A stretch of DNA of 64,000 nucleotides from Variovorax paradoxus EPS (GTDB lineage Bacteria > Pseudomonadota > Gammaproteobacteria > Burkholderiales > Burkholderiaceae_C): the NCBI RefSeq assembly GCF_000184745.1, contig NC_014931.1:310001-374000 (forward strand). The letters are read 5' to 3'. The translations under genes were made by a program, and so were the position numbers. This document shows positions 62,210 through 64,000 of the stretch, piece by piece. Below the pieces are notes generated by a model. The model was not told the origin of the DNA. It did no database searches and saw only the letters and a program-made list of their open reading frames with translations. Each line of letters opens with the position of its first letter. The first letter of the stretch is position 1.

Positions 62210-63330
62210 GGGGGCTGTCCGCATTGGCGCTGGCCGGCGCCCTGTTCCTCACGGGCTGCGCCGACCTCGGCTACTACTGGCAGTCCGCCAGCGGTCACAT
62301 CGGCATCATGCGGGCCGCCAAGCCCGTGCCCGAATGGCTCGCGGACCCGGCCACCTCGGCGCCACTGAAGGCCAAGCTCGAACTCACCCAGCGCATCCGC
62401 CGCTTCGCCTCGGCCGAACTGGGCCTGCCCGACAACGCGAGCTACAAGTCGTACGCCGACCTGCACCGCCCCGCCGCCGTGTGGAACGTGGTGGCCGCGC
62501 CGCCGTATTCGCTCACGCTCAAGAACTGGTGCTTTCCGGTGGCCGGCTGCGTGGGCTACCGCGGCTACTACAGCGAGGATGCAGCCAAGGCCGAAGCCGA
62601 GGCGCAGCGCGCCCTCGACCTCGAAGTGGCCGTGTACCCGGTGCCCGCGTACTCGACGTTGGGTTGGATGAACTGGGCCGGCGGCGATCCGCTGCTCTCC
62701 ACCTTCATCGGCTACCCCGAGGGCGAGCTCGCGCGCCTCGTGTTCCACGAGCTCGCGCACCAGGTGCTGTACGTGCCGGGCGACACGGTGTTCAACGAGT
62801 CGTACGCCACCGCGGTCGAGCGCATCGGCGGCGGCATGTGGCTGCAGCGCGAAGCCGGCGAGGCGGCGCGCCGCGAGTACGCGCAGTTCGACGGCCAGCG
62901 GCAAGAGTTCCGCGCGCTCGCCCTCAACACGCGCCGCGCGCTCACGCAGGTGTACGAGTCACCCGAGGCCAAGGCCAAGGACTGGCCCGCCGTCGAGGCG
63001 ATGAAGAAGGCCGCGATGGCCGACTTCCGCGCCCGCTATGCCGAGCTGAAGCAGGGCTGGCAGGGCCCTCGCCAGAACGCCTACGACGGCTGGGTGGCGC
63101 GTGCCAACAATGCGGCCTTCGGCGCCCAGGGCGCCTACGACGACCTGGTGCCGGCCTTCGAGGCGCTGTTCGACCGCGAAGGCCGCGACTGGCCGCGCTT
63201 CTACACTGAGGTCCGGCGCATTGCCGCGCTGCCGACCACGGAAGAACGCCGGAGTGCCCTGCAGACTGCCACGGGCATCCTGCAAACCCATTCCAGCGAA
63301 GACAACAACAACGGAGAACACGGTGCCTGA
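62206..63330 (+). CDS. Predicted zinc aminopeptidase lipoprotein
   Basis: This 374-residue protein starts at GTG 62206 (GTGA overlap with the oxidoreductase stop) and has a lipobox ending FLTGC at residue about 18. The zinc-peptidase signature HELAH occupies residues 181-185, with FNESYATAVERIG downstream supplying a likely third ligand Glu. It resembles the putative aminopeptidases of the DUF4157-like or M90-type class; substrate is unknown. It overlaps the next gene by eight bases. Confidence 0.85.
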   Translation: MRGLSALALAGALFLTGCADLGYYWQSASGHIGIMRAAKPVPEWLADPATSAPLKAKLELTQRIRRFASAELGLPDNASYKSYADLHRPAAVWNVVAAPPYSLTLKNWCFPVAGCVGYRGYYSEDAAKAEAEAQRALDLEVAVYPVPAYSTLGWMNWAGGDPLLSTFIGYPEGELARLVFHELAHQVLYVPGDTVFNESYATAVERIGGGMWLQREAGEAARREYAQFDGQRQEFRALALNTRRALTQVYESPEAKAKDWPAVEAMKKAAMADFRARYAELKQGWQGPRQNAYDGWVARANNAAFGAQGAYDDLVPAFEALFDREGRDWPRFYTEVRRIAALPTTEERRSALQTATGILQTHSSEDNNNGEHGA

Positions 63331-63637
63331 CATCCATATCGAGAGAAACCACACGCTGGGCATTGCCGGCGCCCGCGAAGTCGCGCGCCAATGGGTGCAG
63401 CAGGTCGAGCAGGACTACGGCCTGGAGTGCACCTACACCGAAGGCAAGACCTGCGACGTTGCCCGGTTCAGCCGCCCCGGCATCGACGGCACGGTCGAGG
63501 TGACGGCCGACACCTTCAAGCTCGAAGCGACGCTGGGCTTTTTGTTCAGCAGTTTCAGCGAGCAGATCGAGCAGAAGATCTCGCGCAACCTCGACGCGCT
63601 GCTCGAGTCGCCGAACGGCGGCACGCGCTTCGCGTGA
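63323..63637 (+). CDS. Polyhydroxyalkanoic-acid-system family protein
   Basis: This 104-residue protein starts at GTG 63323 with GGAG upstream, and overlaps the peptidase gene. It matches the PHA-granule-region family (about PF09650 by recall), with RNHTLGIAGAREVARQWV at the start and GFLFSSFSEQIEQKI near the end. Its role in granules is not established. Confidence 0.82.
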   Translation: MPDIHIERNHTLGIAGAREVARQWVQQVEQDYGLECTYTEGKTCDVARFSRPGIDGTVEVTADTFKLEATLGFLFSSFSEQIEQKISRNLDALLESPNGGTRFA

Positions 63638-63674
63638 TCGGGTTCAGGCCAGGCTGCGTTCACCGGCAAAAAAC

Positions 63675-63832
63675 CCGTTCACGCTGAGCTTGTCGAAGCG
63701 CCGCGCGAGGCTTCGATCCTTCGACAAGCTCGGGACAGGCCAAGCTCAGCACGCCCTCCAACCACTCGCCCTGAGCCTGTCGAAGGGTTGTCTCCACCGC
63801 GAGCAGGGCTTCGACAAGCTCAGCCCGAACGG
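63675..63832. repeat. Cluster of CTTCGACAAGCTCAG-family repeats
   Basis: Four copies occur in alternating orientation: near 63675-63698, 63719-63734, 63770-63788 and 63807-63832. The outer pair form a long inverted repeat. The core matches the element at 4576-4637. The cluster separates the PHA-system gene from the convergent SDR gene. Confidence 0.88.
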
Positions 63833-63842
63833 TTCATGCGCA

Positions 63843-64000
63843 TCAGACGATCGTGTAGCCCCCGTCGACCGGCAGCGCCACGCCGCTGACCATCGACGCC
63901 CCATCGGAGAGCAGGAAGAGGATCGGTGCCACCACCTCCCCGACTTCTGCAAACCTTCCCATCGGAATGCTCCTCAAGACCGCCGCGCTCTTGGCCGGAT
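63843..64000 (-). CDS. SDR-family oxidoreductase (C-terminal part, 5' end outside window)
   Basis: The minus-strand frame runs off the right edge. The visible residues, ending LPVDGGYTIV and including FAEVGEVVAPILFLLSD, are the C-terminal signature of classical short-chain dehydrogenases. Only about 51 residues are present, so function cannot be assigned. Confidence 0.85.
   Translation of the reverse strand, partial: PAKSAAVLRSIPMGRFAEVGEVVAPILFLLSDGASMVSGVALPVDGGYTIV

Overview
The window is a GC-rich stretch of a betaproteobacterial chromosome, most like Variovorax or a close relative in the Comamonadaceae. The evidence is the compositional bias, a Bug-type periplasmic receptor, a TctAB pair, many IclR- and LysR-controlled catabolic clusters, tight ATGA/GTGA overlaps, and families of palindromic intergenic repeats that I associate with this family from memory. 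No rRNA or tRNA gene, CRISPR array, prophage or intact insertion sequence was seen. It reads as ordinary chromosome rich in catabolic islands.

Layout. 1-3.1 kb: cell-shape operon (mreC end, mreD, mrdA). 3.2-11.1 kb: aromatic catabolism on the minus strand (fahA, Bug receptor, hmgA, a DUF2783/FAD monooxygenase pair that resembles 3-hydroxyphenylacetate 6-hydroxylase, an MBL-fold protein) with a divergent IclR regulator. The monooxygenase gene carries an in-frame palindromic repeat. 11.1-12.8 kb: sirtuin, pentapeptide-like protein, DUF3185. 12.8-16.5 kb: a four-gene Mla/Pqi-type lipid transport operon whose permease seems fused to a STAS domain. 16.6-21.4 kb: LysR, mmsA, an unknown gene and a GMC oxidoreductase, resembling a 3-hydroxypropionate oxidation module. 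21.5-29.2 kb: a seven-gene minus-strand operon joining a polyamine-type ABC importer to a three-subunit HcnABC/opine-oxidase-like dehydrogenase, with a divergent IclR gene and tandem operator-like palindromes.

29.3-37.9 kb: amino-acid metabolism (ALDH7-type dehydrogenase, orphan binding protein coupled to an aminotransferase, acetolactate-synthase-like enzyme, two peptidases). 38-44.5 kb: glycerophosphodiester phosphodiesterase, argE, DUF445, a beta-propeller lipoprotein and an MHYT sensor. 44.5-51.9 kb: a biotin-dependent acyl-CoA carboxylase, an SDR, two acyl-CoA dehydrogenases and a Dabb protein, resembling acyclic-terpene (atu) catabolism more than leucine catabolism. 51.9-54.5 kb: RNA-related genes (DEAD-box helicase, SUI1/YciH, DUF3820, glycine-rich RRM protein). 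54.7-56.7 kb: tctBA. 56.7-58.9 kb: a long regulatory region with a good NtrC site and sigma-54 promoter for an ammonium transporter, plus a terminator pointing the other way that suggests a small antisense RNA. 59-64 kb: orphan branched-chain-type binding protein, molybdopterin oxidoreductase, zinc peptidase lipoprotein, PHA-system protein, repeats, and the end of an SDR gene.

The strongest leads are the coding repeat in the monooxygenase, the transporter-dehydrogenase operon of unknown substrate with its IclR operators, the palindrome pair upstream of the MBL gene, and the candidate RNA opposite the amtB leader. All functions are inferred from sequence motifs and remembered family features; nothing was searched.
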